DNA of 15,413 bases from Casp-actino8 sp032118015 (GCA_032118015.1 JAULYE010000076.1:1-15413), one strand, 5' to 3'. Counted from the stretch's first letter, positions 1 to 7,543 are shown. Notes: generated by a model not told the origin, from the sequence alone. Numbers and translations: made by a program.

Positions 1-110
1 CTCCCCCACGAGGCAGCGGGCTGGTCCGGCTCGTCGACGACTGCGATTCGGTCGGGGTAGAGCAGTTCGGCGCGACGGAGGTGGTCGTTGATCGTCAAGG
101 GGACGTGCAT
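1..110 (-). CDS. Acyl-CoA ligase / AMP-dependent synthetase, N-terminal fragment
   Basis: Only the first 36 codons are in the window; the gene continues beyond base 1. The peptide opens MHVPLTINDHLRRAELLYPD and continues RIAVVDEPDQ. This is the typical start of long- or medium-chain fatty-acid--CoA ligases of the ANL superfamily: a short VPLTxNDxLxRA lead-in, then YPDRxAVVDE. Such enzymes adenylate a carboxylic acid and transfer it to CoA. The ATG at 110 is supported by a TACCCT hexamer (122-117) six bases upstream and the absence of a Shine-Dalgarno, suggesting a leaderless mRNA. The gene is divergent from the helicase. The catalytic motifs lie outside the window, so the substrate cannot be judged. 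Family inference rests on the N-terminal pattern only. Confidence 0.6.
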   Translation of the reverse strand, partial: MHVPLTINDHLRRAELLYPDRIAVVDEPDQPAASWG

Positions 111-116
111 GTGCCA

Positions 117-122
117 AGGGTA
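117..122 (-). promoter_or_regulatory. -10-like TACCCT for the acyl-CoA ligase
   Basis: TACCCT on the minus strand with six bases (TGGCAC) to the ATG at 110. The spacing suits transcription starting at the A of the start codon. No convincing -35 was seen. The same hexamer and spacing occur before greA. Confidence 0.45.
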
Positions 123-212
123 GGCACCGTGCCACGATTCGCATCGACGGAGATTCTGAACTTCGAGAGGTGGGTGTGCGGACCAACACACCTCAGACCG
201 CATTGGGAGGGG

Positions 213-218
213 TACCCT
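213..218 (+). promoter_or_regulatory. -10-like TACCCT for the DEAD-box helicase
   Basis: TACCCT lies nine bases before the ATG at 228, which implies no leader or one of only a few bases. A GGGAGG at 205-210 is too far from the ATG to act as a ribosome binding site, and an AGGA at 223-226 is too close. Confidence 0.35.
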
Positions 219-227
219 GATCAGGAC

Positions 228-1520
228 ATGAATGAACCTTCGCCCCGTTCCGGGGCCCCCCGTGGGCAACGCTCGCGTTCGCGTCGGCCCCCTGAGCGGG
301 ATCAGCACATTGGCTCCACGCAGCCCTTGACCTCAACGAACGCCCTTCCTCCAGTGGAAGCTCCCACGGGTTTTGCCCGCCTCGGAGTTCCTGCTGAAGT
401 CGACGAAGGTCTGGCAGCCGCCGGCTTCGCGAACCCATTCGCCATCCAGATCGAAGCCATTCCCGTGGCTTTGTCGGGGCGTGACCTGTGTGGTCGTGCT
501 CGGACCGGTTCGGGTAAAACTCTGGCTTTCGGTGTGCCGATGCTGTCGCGTCTGTCGCCCAGAGCCGAGCCGATGAAGCCGCTGGGTCTGGTCCTCGTAC
601 CGACGCGTGAACTCGCTGTTCAAGTGGCAGAAGTCCTCGAGCCGGTGGCGCGTCATTCGGGGCGTCGTGTCCTGGCCGTGTACGGCGGGGCCAGCCGACA
701 CCACCAAGTCGAGGTTCTGGCAAAAGGCATCGAGATCGTCGTTGCCACGCCGTTGCGGCTCATCGACTTGCTGAAGTCCGATGAGATCGACTTGTCGGCG
801 GTGGAAGTCGTGGTCCTCGACGAGGCCGACCGCATGGCCGATGACGGCTTCACTCCGCAGGTCGAATGGGTGCTGAGACGATGCACTGGTCGCAATCAGA
901 CGATGCTGTTCAGCGCGACTCTGGACGGAGATGTCGCTCACTTGATCCGCCAGTTCATGAACGATCCAGTCGAGGTTGCGATCGACGCGGCAACGGACAC
1001 CGTTGGCACGATGCACCATCTGTGGCTTGCGGTACACCACATGGACAAGGACAAAGTTGTCTCCGCAATCGCCCGTGGTGCTGGTAAGACCGTTGTGTTC
1101 TGTCAGACGAAACGAGTATGCGATCGCGTGACGGACAATCTCATCTCGCTCGGCGTCAATGCTGCGGCGATCCATGGCGACCTCGCCCAGCCGGCCCGTG
1201 AAAAGGCCCTGCGACGATTCTCCGAAGGTGACCTGTCCGTACTCGTGGCAACTGATGTGGCTGCTCGCGGTATCGACATCGATGACATTGCAGCCGTCAT
1301 CCACTACGAGCCGGCCAAGGACAACAAGGACTACCTGCACCGATCTGGACGAACTGCTCGTGCCGGGCGGGATGGCTGGGCTGTGACGCTGACCGAATAC
1401 AACCAGCACACACAGGTCACGATCCTTCAGCGCACCATGCGTATGCCGATCACAGCGCCGATCGAAGTGTTCAGCAACAATCCGAAGTTGCTGGACCTCC
1501 CCGAATTCTTCGCTGATTGA
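228..1520 (+). CDS. DEAD-box ATP-dependent RNA helicase
   Basis: This is a 430-residue superfamily 2 RNA helicase, likely acting in rRNA maturation, ribosome assembly or mRNA turnover in the cytoplasm. Counting from ATG 228, the motifs run in order: Q motif (FANPFAIQ, Gln74), Walker A ARTGSGKT (91-98), PTRELA (125-130), DEAD (198-201), SAT (229-231), ATDVAARG (341-348) and HRSGRTARAG (371-380). The usual TPGR of motif Ib reads TPLR (174-177). The first ~45 residues are low-complexity and rich in Arg, Ser and Pro, and there is no long basic C-terminal tail. The frame is open back to a GTG at 81, but that start would overlap the divergent ligase and add an unconserved-looking stretch, so ATG 228 is preferred. 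RhlE/CshA-like is a reasonable subfamily guess, not proven. Confidence 0.93.
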   Translation: MNEPSPRSGAPRGQRSRSRRPPERDQHIGSTQPLTSTNALPPVEAPTGFARLGVPAEVDEGLAAAGFANPFAIQIEAIPVALSGRDLCGRARTGSGKTLAFGVPMLSRLSPRAEPMKPLGLVLVPTRELAVQVAEVLEPVARHSGRRVLAVYGGASRHHQVEVLAKGIEIVVATPLRLIDLLKSDEIDLSAVEVVVLDEADRMADDGFTPQVEWVLRRCTGRNQTMLFSATLDGDVAHLIRQFMNDPVEVAIDAATDTVGTMHHLWLAVHHMDKDKVVSAIARGAGKTVVFCQTKRVCDRVTDNLISLGVNAAAIHGDLAQPAREKALRRFSEGDLSVLVATDVAARGIDIDDIAAVIHYEPAKDNKDYLHRSGRTARAGRDGWAVTLTEYNQHTQVTILQRTMRMPITAPIEVFSNNPKLLDLPEFFAD

Positions 1521-1549
1521 TCAGTCGGCTTCGACTGACTTCGACTGAC
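1521..1549. terminator. Hairpin between convergent helicase and leuD ends
   Basis: TCAGTCG (1521-1527) pairs with CGACTGA (1532-1538) across a 4-base loop. A second CGACTGA follows at 1542-1548 because TTCGACTGAC is tandemly duplicated (1530-1549). It sits in the 38-bp gap between two convergent genes and could stop transcription from both sides. There is no clear U-tract, so termination activity is inference. Confidence 0.35.
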
Positions 1550-1558
1550 GCCCCTCGA

Positions 1559-2155
1559 TCAGCGAGATGCAGCACTGAGCCAGGACGGGCGACGCTTTTC
1601 GAACGTCGAGATCTCCTCGGCATGGGTCAACGTGATGCCGATGTCGTCGAGGCCGTTCAGGAACCGGTGCTGATTCTGGGGTTCCATCGGGAATGTCGAG
1701 GACAGTCCAATACTGGGCATCTCGACGATCAATCGCTCCATGTCGATGACGATCTCCGATGCAGGGTTCGCCTCGATTTCCGCCCAGATCTTTTCCACAT
1801 CGGTGAGGTCGAGGGTGACGGGCGCGAGGCCGTTCTTGGTGCAGTTGTTGCGGAAGATGTCGCTGAAACTCGGAGCGATCACGGCGTCGAAGCCGTACTG
1901 CTGAATCGCCCACACTGCATGTTCGCGACTCGAACCAACGCCGAATGACGGTCCAGCCACGAGAATCGTGGCACCGGCATAGCGGTCGTCATTGAGCACG
2001 AAGGAGCGGTCGTCCCGCCACGTCGAGAACAGTCCGGCTTCGAAGCCTGTGCGCTCGACGCGCTTGAGCCAGTCAGCGGGAATGATCTGGTCGGTATCGA
2101 CATCGGATCGACGCAGGGGAATTCCGCGTCCTGTGAGTACGTGCACACTCTTCAT
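1559..2155 (-). CDS. leuD: 3-isopropylmalate dehydratase small subunit
   Basis: LeuD is the swivel (aconitase C-terminal type) subunit. With LeuC it isomerises 2-isopropylmalate to 3-isopropylmalate in leucine synthesis, and in citramalate-pathway organisms also citramalate to 3-methylmalate. The 198-residue length is normal. Visible signatures are DVDTDQIIPADWLKR near residue 18, the conserved GPSFGVGSSREHA (68-80) and FRNNCTKNG. The start ATG at 2155 is 45 bases after the leuC stop, with only a weak purine stretch (GAGAAG) just upstream, so it is probably co-transcribed with leuC. The C-terminal tail after the HAEEIS segment is basic and looks lineage-specific. The downstream neighbour is the convergent helicase. 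Confidence 0.95.
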   Translation of the reverse strand: MKSVHVLTGRGIPLRRSDVDTDQIIPADWLKRVERTGFEAGLFSTWRDDRSFVLNDDRYAGATILVAGPSFGVGSSREHAVWAIQQYGFDAVIAPSFSDIFRNNCTKNGLAPVTLDLTDVEKIWAEIEANPASEIVIDMERLIVEMPSIGLSSTFPMEPQNQHRFLNGLDDIGITLTHAEEISTFEKRRPSWLSAASR

Positions 2156-2200
2156 GGCTTCTCGATTCGGTTCATTCGCATTTTCAGGTCGTTCGCGATA

Positions 2201-3604
2201 TCAGGACAGGTCAGCGGGGGTCGTAAAGGTGCCAGCAATTGCAGTCGCAGCGGCGACACCAGGAGATACCAAATGAGTACGGCCACCTCGTCCCTGGCGA
2301 CCCTCGAAGTTGCGGTTGCTTGTGCTCGCAGCACGCTCGCCAGGGGCGAGCTTGTCTGGATTCATGGCCAAACACATGGAACAGCCAGGCTCGCGCCAAT
2401 CGGCGCCGGCTTCGATGAAGATCTTGTCGAGACCTTCGTCTTCGGCCTGCTTTTTGACGGCATGACTTCCTGGGACCACCATCACACGCGGCACTGTGAC
2501 TGTGCGGCCTTTCATGACGGCCGCTGCGGCGCGCAGATCTTCGATGCGGCTGTTGGTGCACGAACCGATGAAGACGGTGTCGACCTTGACGTCACGCAGA
2601 CGAGTACCGGGTTCGAGTCCCATGTACTCGAGAGCTCGAGCGACAGTCTCGCGGGTCGTCGGGTCGTCGAAGTCGTTCGGTGATGGGACGGGCTGATCGA
2701 TTCCTGCTACCTGGCCCGGATTGGTTCCCCAGGTCACATGGGGCACGAGATCGCTGGCGTCGATCCGCACTTCTTTGTCGAAAACGGCGCCGGGATCTGA
2801 CTGCAAAGTCTTCCAGTAGGCAACGGCTTCATCCCATGCGGCGCCCTTGGGCGCTTGCTGCTTGTCGCGTAAGTACTCGAACGCCACGTCATCGGGTGCA
2901 ATGAGACCGGCTTTGGCTCCAGCTTCGATCGACATGTTGCACACCGTCATTCGACCTTCCATCGAGAGTGCGCGAATGGCTGAGCCGCGGTACTCGATGA
3001 CATGGCCGATACCGCCACCTGTGCCGATGCGACCGATGACAGCAAGGATGATGTCCTTGGCTGTCACTCCCTCAGGAAGGACGCCATCGACTTCCACACT
3101 CATCCACTTCGGCCGACTCTGGGGCAGAGTCTGTGTGGCGAGGACATGTTCCACTTCGCTCGTGCCGATGCCGAAGGCGAGGGCGCCGAAGGCTCCGTGA
3201 GTCGCAGTGTGGCTGTCACCGCACACGATGGTCATACCTGGCAGAGTGCGACCCTGTTCTGGTCCGATGACGTGCACGATTCCCTGGCGGGCATCTCCCA
3301 TGGAAAACAATTGGACGCCGAACTCCTTCGCGTTCTCGCGCATCACGTCGACTTGACGCGCTGAGATCGGATCGGCGATGGGAAGGTGGATATCGGCAGT
3401 CGGGACGTTGTGATCTTCGGTGGCCAATGTCAGGTCAGGACGGCGAACGGTTCTCCCACTCAAGCGCAAACCTTCGAAGGCTTGTGGACTTGTCACCTCG
3501 TGCACGAGGTGGAGATCGATGTAGAGGATGTCGGGCTCTCCAGGTGCAGAGTGCACGACATGGCTGTCCCAAACCTTCTGGGCGAGTGTCGTAGGTGTGT
3601 TCAT
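2201..3604 (-). CDS. leuC: 3-isopropylmalate dehydratase large subunit
   Basis: LeuC is the [4Fe-4S]-bearing catalytic subunit of isopropylmalate isomerase; it works with LeuD. The protein is 467 residues, the usual LeuC length. The three cluster-ligating cysteines are visible: Cys349 in GSCTNSR, and Cys408 and Cys411 in GCSMCLAMN. The N-terminal half carries VCGDSHTATHGAFGALAFGIGTSE and the EDHNVPT segment (63-69). The ATG at 3604 is preferred because the protein then starts MNTPTTLAQKVWDSHVV as family members do; an in-frame GTG at 3652 would add 16 atypical residues. A GGAG lies 12 bases upstream, rather distant. A TAGGGT (3672-3667) could be the -10 of a promoter giving a leader of about 55 bases. 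It is first of the leuC-leuD operon. Confidence 0.96.
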   Translation of the reverse strand: MNTPTTLAQKVWDSHVVHSAPGEPDILYIDLHLVHEVTSPQAFEGLRLSGRTVRRPDLTLATEDHNVPTADIHLPIADPISARQVDVMRENAKEFGVQLFSMGDARQGIVHVIGPEQGRTLPGMTIVCGDSHTATHGAFGALAFGIGTSEVEHVLATQTLPQSRPKWMSVEVDGVLPEGVTAKDIILAVIGRIGTGGGIGHVIEYRGSAIRALSMEGRMTVCNMSIEAGAKAGLIAPDDVAFEYLRDKQQAPKGAAWDEAVAYWKTLQSDPGAVFDKEVRIDASDLVPHVTWGTNPGQVAGIDQPVPSPNDFDDPTTRETVARALEYMGLEPGTRLRDVKVDTVFIGSCTNSRIEDLRAAAAVMKGRTVTVPRVMVVPGSHAVKKQAEDEGLDKIFIEAGADWREPGCSMCLAMNPDKLAPGERAASTSNRNFEGRQGRGGRTHLVSPGVAAATAIAGTFTTPADLS

Positions 3605-3666
3605 CGGCTGGACTTGCTCCGTGTTTCGGGCGACGAGGGGTGTTCGTGGCACTTTCGCAAGGTCGA

Positions 3667-3672
3667 ACCCTA
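3667..3672 (-). promoter_or_regulatory. Possible -10 (TAGGGT) for leuCD
   Basis: TAGGGT on the minus strand would start transcription near 3660, giving a leader of about 55 bases before the leuC ATG. No -35 match, terminator hairpin or Leu-rich leader ORF was found in this gap. The only mini-ORF there (MQDAR) has no regulatory codons. Confidence 0.25.
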
Positions 3673-3741
3673 TCGGGCGTCCTGCATCACGAATCTGGCA
3701 GGCCGTCGCCGTCCTTTGCGAGTTAGTTCCCTCAGCACAGA

Positions 3742-4170
3742 GTGAACTCGTCTCTCACCGTCGCCGAACTCGTGGACAGCCTGATGCATACGGAACTCGC
3801 TGAGCCCTTCGACTTGGACAAGGCCCGGTTGTACATCGTGCCAATCGACGCTGACGATGTCGTTCTCGTCGACCAGGACGAGAATCCCTACCGACTTCTG
3901 CGTCGCACGCGCCACCACCCACCCGTTCTGGCCGGTTGCCTGGTGGCCACGGGATGGTGTGCGCCGTTCGGGCTCGACGACGATGCGTGTGCAGTCCCAC
4001 CCAGTGACCACCCGCTACGCCAGCGTGTTCGTCTCACTGTCGCTGTCACCGATGCGGGAATCGCATCAGTGATACGTCGCAGCGATCAACCCGACGAGGT
4101 GCACAGTCTGCCGAGCCGCGGCATCGGCGACCTGCCTGATGTTCTCGATGCATGGTGGTGCAGCACCTGA
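3742..4170 (+). CDS. Conserved-looking hypothetical protein, 142 aa
   Basis: I do not recognise this protein. It is acidic and soluble-looking, with no signal peptide or membrane segment. Two parts stand out: an N-terminal half containing FDLDKARLYIVPIDADDVVLVDQ, and a C-terminal half containing RLTVAVTDAGIASVIRRSDQPDE. The alternating hydrophobic pattern suggests two beta-rich segments. The gene begins at GTG 3742, the only in-frame start after a TAG at 3724; an internal ATG at 3784 would remove 14 residues. No Shine-Dalgarno is present. It is divergent from leuC across 137 bp and convergent with the FKBP gene. Coding is supported by an uninterrupted frame filling an otherwise empty slot and by natural-looking composition. 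Confidence 0.6.
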   Translation: MNSSLTVAELVDSLMHTELAEPFDLDKARLYIVPIDADDVVLVDQDENPYRLLRRTRHHPPVLAGCLVATGWCAPFGLDDDACAVPPSDHPLRQRVRLTVAVTDAGIASVIRRSDQPDEVHSLPSRGIGDLPDVLDAWWCST

Positions 4171-4219
4171 ACGTCATGACCTGAGCTCGATGGGTCGAGG
4201 CGTCTGAACGCAATGACGT
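4171..4219. terminator. Inverted repeat between convergent genes
   Basis: ACGTCAT (4171-4177) and ATGACGT (4213-4219) bracket an inner hairpin CTCGA-tggg-TCGAG (4186-4199). It fills the 50-bp gap between the ends of the hypothetical gene and the FKBP gene, so a bidirectional terminator is plausible. There is no U-tract, so confidence is low. Confidence 0.3.
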
Positions 4220-4220
4220 G

Positions 4221-5123
4221 TCAGAAAGCTGCGAGCAGGTCGACGATGACCACCAGGTCGGTCTTTTCTGGAAGGCCGAGTTCGGCACTTCCTTCGTCTC
4301 CGAAGGCAAGTGCGAAAGGAACGGTGATCTCACGACGGCCACCGACTTTCATACCGGCGATTCCCTCGATGAACCCTTCGAGCGTCGCACCAGAGACGAG
4401 AGCGAGGGTGGGCGGCTCCGGTGACTGCCATGTGCTCTGCAATAGTTCACCGGTGTCGGCACGGTACGCAACGAGATTGATGACCACGGTGTCGCCGATT
4501 TCGGCTTCGACGCCATCACCCTCATCGAGGTCTTCGGCCACGACCGATGTCACTGCATCACGAGCTGCGACATCGCCAGTCGGTTCGAGGGATGGATCGA
4601 CCTGGGGAATGACAGCGAGGACATCGACGACGAAGGACAGAGCTTCATTGGGCCCGATTGCCTCACCGGCACCCTGCTCGCCGTAGGCCAATTCAGCAGG
4701 AATGTCGAGCTGGCGGCGGCCGCCGGCTTTGACACCGATGAGGCCCTGGTCCCACCCGGGGATCACCATGCCGCGGCCGAGAGTGACAGGGAATGGCTGC
4801 ATGCCGAAGTTTCCATCGAAGCGTGTGCCGTCCTTGGAGAGGACTCCCACGTAATACACGAGGACAGCATCGCCTTCGCCAGCGGGCTCACCCGTGCCCT
4901 CGGTGAGATCGGTGATGACGAGTTCGGTCGGAATCTCGTCGGGGAGAGCGACGTCGGGTTCGCCCGTTTCGTCTGCAGGGTCACTAGTCAATGTGAGCGA
5001 TCCAATCGGCTCGTCGCTGCCACCACATGCAGTCGCAGTGAGAGTGGCAACTGCGACGAAAGAGATCGAGCGCAGGAGAACCCTGCGGGCGCGCGTGGAG
5101 AAAACGGTGGGGGTTGTGGGCAT
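4221..5123 (-). CDS. Lipoprotein with two tandem FKBP-type peptidyl-prolyl isomerase domains
   Basis: This 300-residue protein is predicted to be exported and lipid-anchored, acting as a prolyl isomerase or folding factor on the cell surface. Residues 1-33 form a signal peptide: basic RARR, then hydrophobic SFVAVATLTATA ending at Cys33-GGS. The lipobox is loose, lacking Leu at -3. An acidic linker (about 35-62) leads to domain 1 (66-171) with canonical FKBP features: VIPGWDQGLIGVKAGGRR, the IPAELAYGEQGAG loop and a closing FVVDVL strand. Domain 2 (about 190-299) keeps the fold pattern (FIEGIAGMKVGGRREITVP, LVVIVDLL) but has lost the VIPGW tryptophan and aromatic pocket residues, so it is probably not catalytic. 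The ATG at 5123 follows TAGCGT by six bases, suggesting its own leaderless promoter although the kinase gene ends only 23 bp upstream. Confidence 0.9.
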   Translation of the reverse strand: MPTTPTVFSTRARRVLLRSISFVAVATLTATACGGSDEPIGSLTLTSDPADETGEPDVALPDEIPTELVITDLTEGTGEPAGEGDAVLVYYVGVLSKDGTRFDGNFGMQPFPVTLGRGMVIPGWDQGLIGVKAGGRRQLDIPAELAYGEQGAGEAIGPNEALSFVVDVLAVIPQVDPSLEPTGDVAARDAVTSVVAEDLDEGDGVEAEIGDTVVINLVAYRADTGELLQSTWQSPEPPTLALVSGATLEGFIEGIAGMKVGGRREITVPFALAFGDEGSAELGLPEKTDLVVIVDLLAAF

Positions 5124-5129
5124 CCGATC

Positions 5130-5135
5130 ACGCTA
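5130..5135 (-). promoter_or_regulatory. -10-like TAGCGT for the FKBP lipoprotein
   Basis: TAGCGT sits six bases (GATCGG) before ATG 5123 and lies wholly inside the 23-bp gap after the kinase stop. It implies separate, leaderless transcription of the FKBP gene. Confidence 0.4.
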
Positions 5136-5146
5136 TCCGGGCCCAC

Positions 5147-6631
5147 TCAGCCGATCTGGACACCTTTGCGCGATGCGAGCCAGGCGCTCTCGGCGCGCCC
5201 CATGTCCGTCGAAGGTGGAGCCTGGATGAACGGCCACAGTTCTTCGGCAATTCGCCGGTAATTGCCGGTTGCACCGAGCTCCCCGAGAATTGCGTACAAC
5301 CCGAGATTGATCCGCTGGATGAAGACGAACGTCTTCGGAACCGTCGCGTACTGGGCGATCGGACTCGAGCGATCGAATGTGTGGCGCACGATGCTGCTCG
5401 CATACGACGAGGTCCAGGTGATCTCATGATCCGCCCGCACGGGTTCGTAGAAGCGACCGAAGTACGTTCCAACATCGGCGGTGTCGACGGGGGCATCGCG
5501 CTGCAACATTCCTGAATCCTCGAGCACTGTGCGGAACACCGACATGTCGTTTTCGAAGGCCGCTGATTTGACCATTGCGATGAAGGTCGCCATTTCGTCA
5601 TCGGTGAAATGTTTGACGAGACCGAAGTCGAGGAATGTGATCTTCCCGTTTTCATGGAACAGGTAATTGCCCGGGTGCGGATCGCCGTTGAAGCGATGCA
5701 TCCCGTACAGACTGCGGAACACGAAGCGGAACAGGCACTCAGCAGCTGCGTCCTTGTCGGCCTGGTCGCGCTGGAGCAATTCTGACCAGGACATGCCATT
5801 CACCAGCTCGGTTGTGAGCACGCGCTGGGAGCTCAGCGAACTGATCACTTCAGGGACGTGAATGAATGGGTGCCCGCGGTAGTAGTCGGCAAACAGCTGT
5901 TGATTGCGCGCCTCATGGGAATAGTCGAGTTCTTCACGAATGCGCTCTTTGACTTCTTGGACCATGTCGGTCGGGTCCAGACCGCTGAAACCTTGCTGAA
6001 GGAGGGCACCGAGCAGGTTGGCGTTGCGCAAGTCGGCATCGATTGCCTGGTCGACGCCGGGATATTGCACCTTGACTGCAACAGCGCGTTCTGTGCCAGT
6101 GGTCGGGTCGACGATGACAGCTCGGTGCACCTGGCCGATCGATGCGGCTGCGATCGGCTCGGGATCCCATTCGAGAAAGACCTCATCTGGCGATCTGCCG
6201 AGTTCGCGCTCGATCACCCCTGCGGCGAGATCGGCCGACATCGGTGGGGCACTCGACTGGAGTTGGGAGAGCGCTGCACGCAGCGGCGCGGGGAGACCTT
6301 CGTCCAGGTAGCTCGCCATCTGGCCGAGCTTCATGAGGGCGCCTTTCATCTGCCCGAGCCGATCGGCCACATGGGCTGCGGTCTTGATCTCGGTCTCGTG
6401 ATCGATCTCGATGCGGCGAGGAGCATCGGCGAACACTTTTCGGGCTGAAGCGGAGGCATACGTCGCCCCGACCTTGGCTCCCATTTTCAGAAGTTCGGTG
6501 TTGCGCGCCGCCATCGACCCTCGGCGAATGGCTGAGGTGATCGAGCCGGCTCCACGACGGGACTTCAGGACTGCAATGGCGATGATGGCGCTGAGGACAA
6601 GGATCAGTCGCCGGAATCGGCGCCGCTTCAC
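5147..6631 (-). CDS. ABC1/UbiB (AarF) family atypical kinase-like protein
   Basis: This is a 494-residue member of the ABC1/ADCK/UbiB protein-kinase-like family. Characterised members support isoprenoid-quinone or lipid metabolism through ATPase activity. Family marks are KLGQ (101-104, the KxGQ motif), AAAS (161-164, replacing the glycine-rich loop), Lys187 in VAVKVQ, EELDYSHEARNQ (233-244), GDPHPGN (316-322) and LDFG (334-337). A hydrophobic segment at residues 9-22, behind a cluster of arginines, suggests an N-terminal membrane anchor. The start is GTG 6631, whose GTGA overlaps the stop of the upstream hydrolase by four bases, so translation is probably coupled. Most actinobacteria use menaquinone rather than ubiquinone, so naming this UbiB would overstate what is known; the substrate is unresolved. 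Confidence 0.92.
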   Translation of the reverse strand: MKRRRFRRLILVLSAIIAIAVLKSRRGAGSITSAIRRGSMAARNTELLKMGAKVGATYASASARKVFADAPRRIEIDHETEIKTAAHVADRLGQMKGALMKLGQMASYLDEGLPAPLRAALSQLQSSAPPMSADLAAGVIERELGRSPDEVFLEWDPEPIAAASIGQVHRAVIVDPTTGTERAVAVKVQYPGVDQAIDADLRNANLLGALLQQGFSGLDPTDMVQEVKERIREELDYSHEARNQQLFADYYRGHPFIHVPEVISSLSSQRVLTTELVNGMSWSELLQRDQADKDAAAECLFRFVFRSLYGMHRFNGDPHPGNYLFHENGKITFLDFGLVKHFTDDEMATFIAMVKSAAFENDMSVFRTVLEDSGMLQRDAPVDTADVGTYFGRFYEPVRADHEITWTSSYASSIVRHTFDRSSPIAQYATVPKTFVFIQRINLGLYAILGELGATGNYRRIAEELWPFIQAPPSTDMGRAESAWLASRKGVQIG

Positions 6632-7488
6632 GATCGGACGAGTCTTCGAGCCACGACCGAATGTGCAGACTCGATGATCAAGTCCGACATGTGATCGGCG
6701 GAGGCCACGATGGCGTCGTGTTCGGCATCGATGCGCCGCGCCTCAGCATTGGGAATCGAGGTGTACAGCTGAAGCTGGCGCTTCACCGGAACCACCGGAT
6801 CGCGCAAGGTGATGATGTGAGCCGTTGGAACGTCGATATCAGATACCCACGACTGTGCTGAGAACGAACCGATCGCATGACCGGCCTCGAGGACCATCCG
6901 CCAATCGTGGAGCTCGACTTGGCTGAGAGCCCACGGTCCCCATTTGTCCGCCTTACGTCGTAGATACGAGCGTGAACTGATCCACTCGCGAGCGTTCTCT
7001 GGTGTCAGCCGAGCAGTCGCAGCCAGACCCGTGAGACCGGCAAAACTGACTCGCTCGATCCGACTGTGGGCGAAGCTCGCAGCAGTTGCACACAACACGA
7101 GCCCGTTCACAATTGGTCGGTGTCTGCGCCACATCAGCATCGCAATCGGTCCCCCCATCGAGTACCCGACAGGGATCGCGTCGTCGATACCCAACTCCGA
7201 CAGCAGGCACGCAGCGTCATCAGCACAATCAGCGAGACGGAAGGGTTTGCGCGAGCGAATGCCACGCCCATGGCCACGATGGTCGGGAGCGATGACGCGA
7301 TAGTGCTGACTGAGGTGTTCGTAGACGGCGAACCAGTTGAGGTCCGCTGTTGCCGTCCAACCGTGGAGAAGGAGCAGTGTCGGCGCACCGGTCGGACCGG
7401 GAAGGTCCCGGTAGAAGGTGCGACCTCGGCCGGGCAGTTCGATTTCGAAACCGGGAGGGAGGAGGGGGGAGTAGTCGGAGCCAGTCAT
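6628..7488 (-). CDS. Alpha/beta-fold hydrolase
   Basis: This 286-residue single-domain alpha/beta hydrolase is an esterase, lipase or C-C hydrolase type; its substrate is unknown. The oxyanion-hole motif LLLHGW (39-44) and PDHRGHGRG (68-76) precede the nucleophile elbow GYSMGG (108-113, Ser110). The likely acid is Asp230 in LRDPVVP and the likely base is His257 in AEHDAI. No signal peptide is present. The start is uncertain: ATG 7488 gives the most family-like N-terminus, but in-frame GTGs at 7503 and 7518 sit inside tandem 15-bp repeats and would add VTSSN-type pentapeptides. There is no Shine-Dalgarno. It lies 46 bp after greA and overlaps the kinase start by 4 bp, so a greA-hydrolase-kinase operon is likely. 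Confidence 0.9.
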   Translation of the reverse strand: MTGSDYSPLLPPGFEIELPGRGRTFYRDLPGPTGAPTLLLLHGWTATADLNWFAVYEHLSQHYRVIAPDHRGHGRGIRSRKPFRLADCADDAACLLSELGIDDAIPVGYSMGGPIAMLMWRRHRPIVNGLVLCATAASFAHSRIERVSFAGLTGLAATARLTPENAREWISSRSYLRRKADKWGPWALSQVELHDWRMVLEAGHAIGSFSAQSWVSDIDVPTAHIITLRDPVVPVKRQLQLYTSIPNAEARRIDAEHDAIVASADHMSDLIIESAHSVVARRLVRS

Positions 7489-7543
7489 GTTGGAAGATGT
7501 CACGTTGGGAGATGTCACGGTCAGAGATGTCGTGTTAGGGGAG
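7489..7543. repeat. 15-bp tandem repeat between greA and the hydrolase
   Basis: Units read GTTGGAAGATGTCAC (7489-7503), GTTGGGAGATGTCAC (7504-7518) and GGTCAGAGATGTCGT (7519-7533), then a partial GTTAGGGGAG (7534-7543) running into the greA stop. Units 1 and 2 differ at one base; unit 3 is more diverged. On the minus strand each unit equals five codons (VTS-x-N) in frame with the hydrolase, and units 1 and 2 begin with GTG. Confidence 0.8.

Noticed and set aside
333..1409. 358-codon open frame on the minus strand
   Set aside because: It is the antisense shadow of the DEAD-box helicase, whose motifs are complete in order; the minus frame has no recognisable domain.
3605..3741. Leucine attenuator before leuC
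   Set aside because: No Leu-codon run and no terminator hairpin with U-tract in this gap; the only mini-ORF (MQDAR) lacks regulatory codons.
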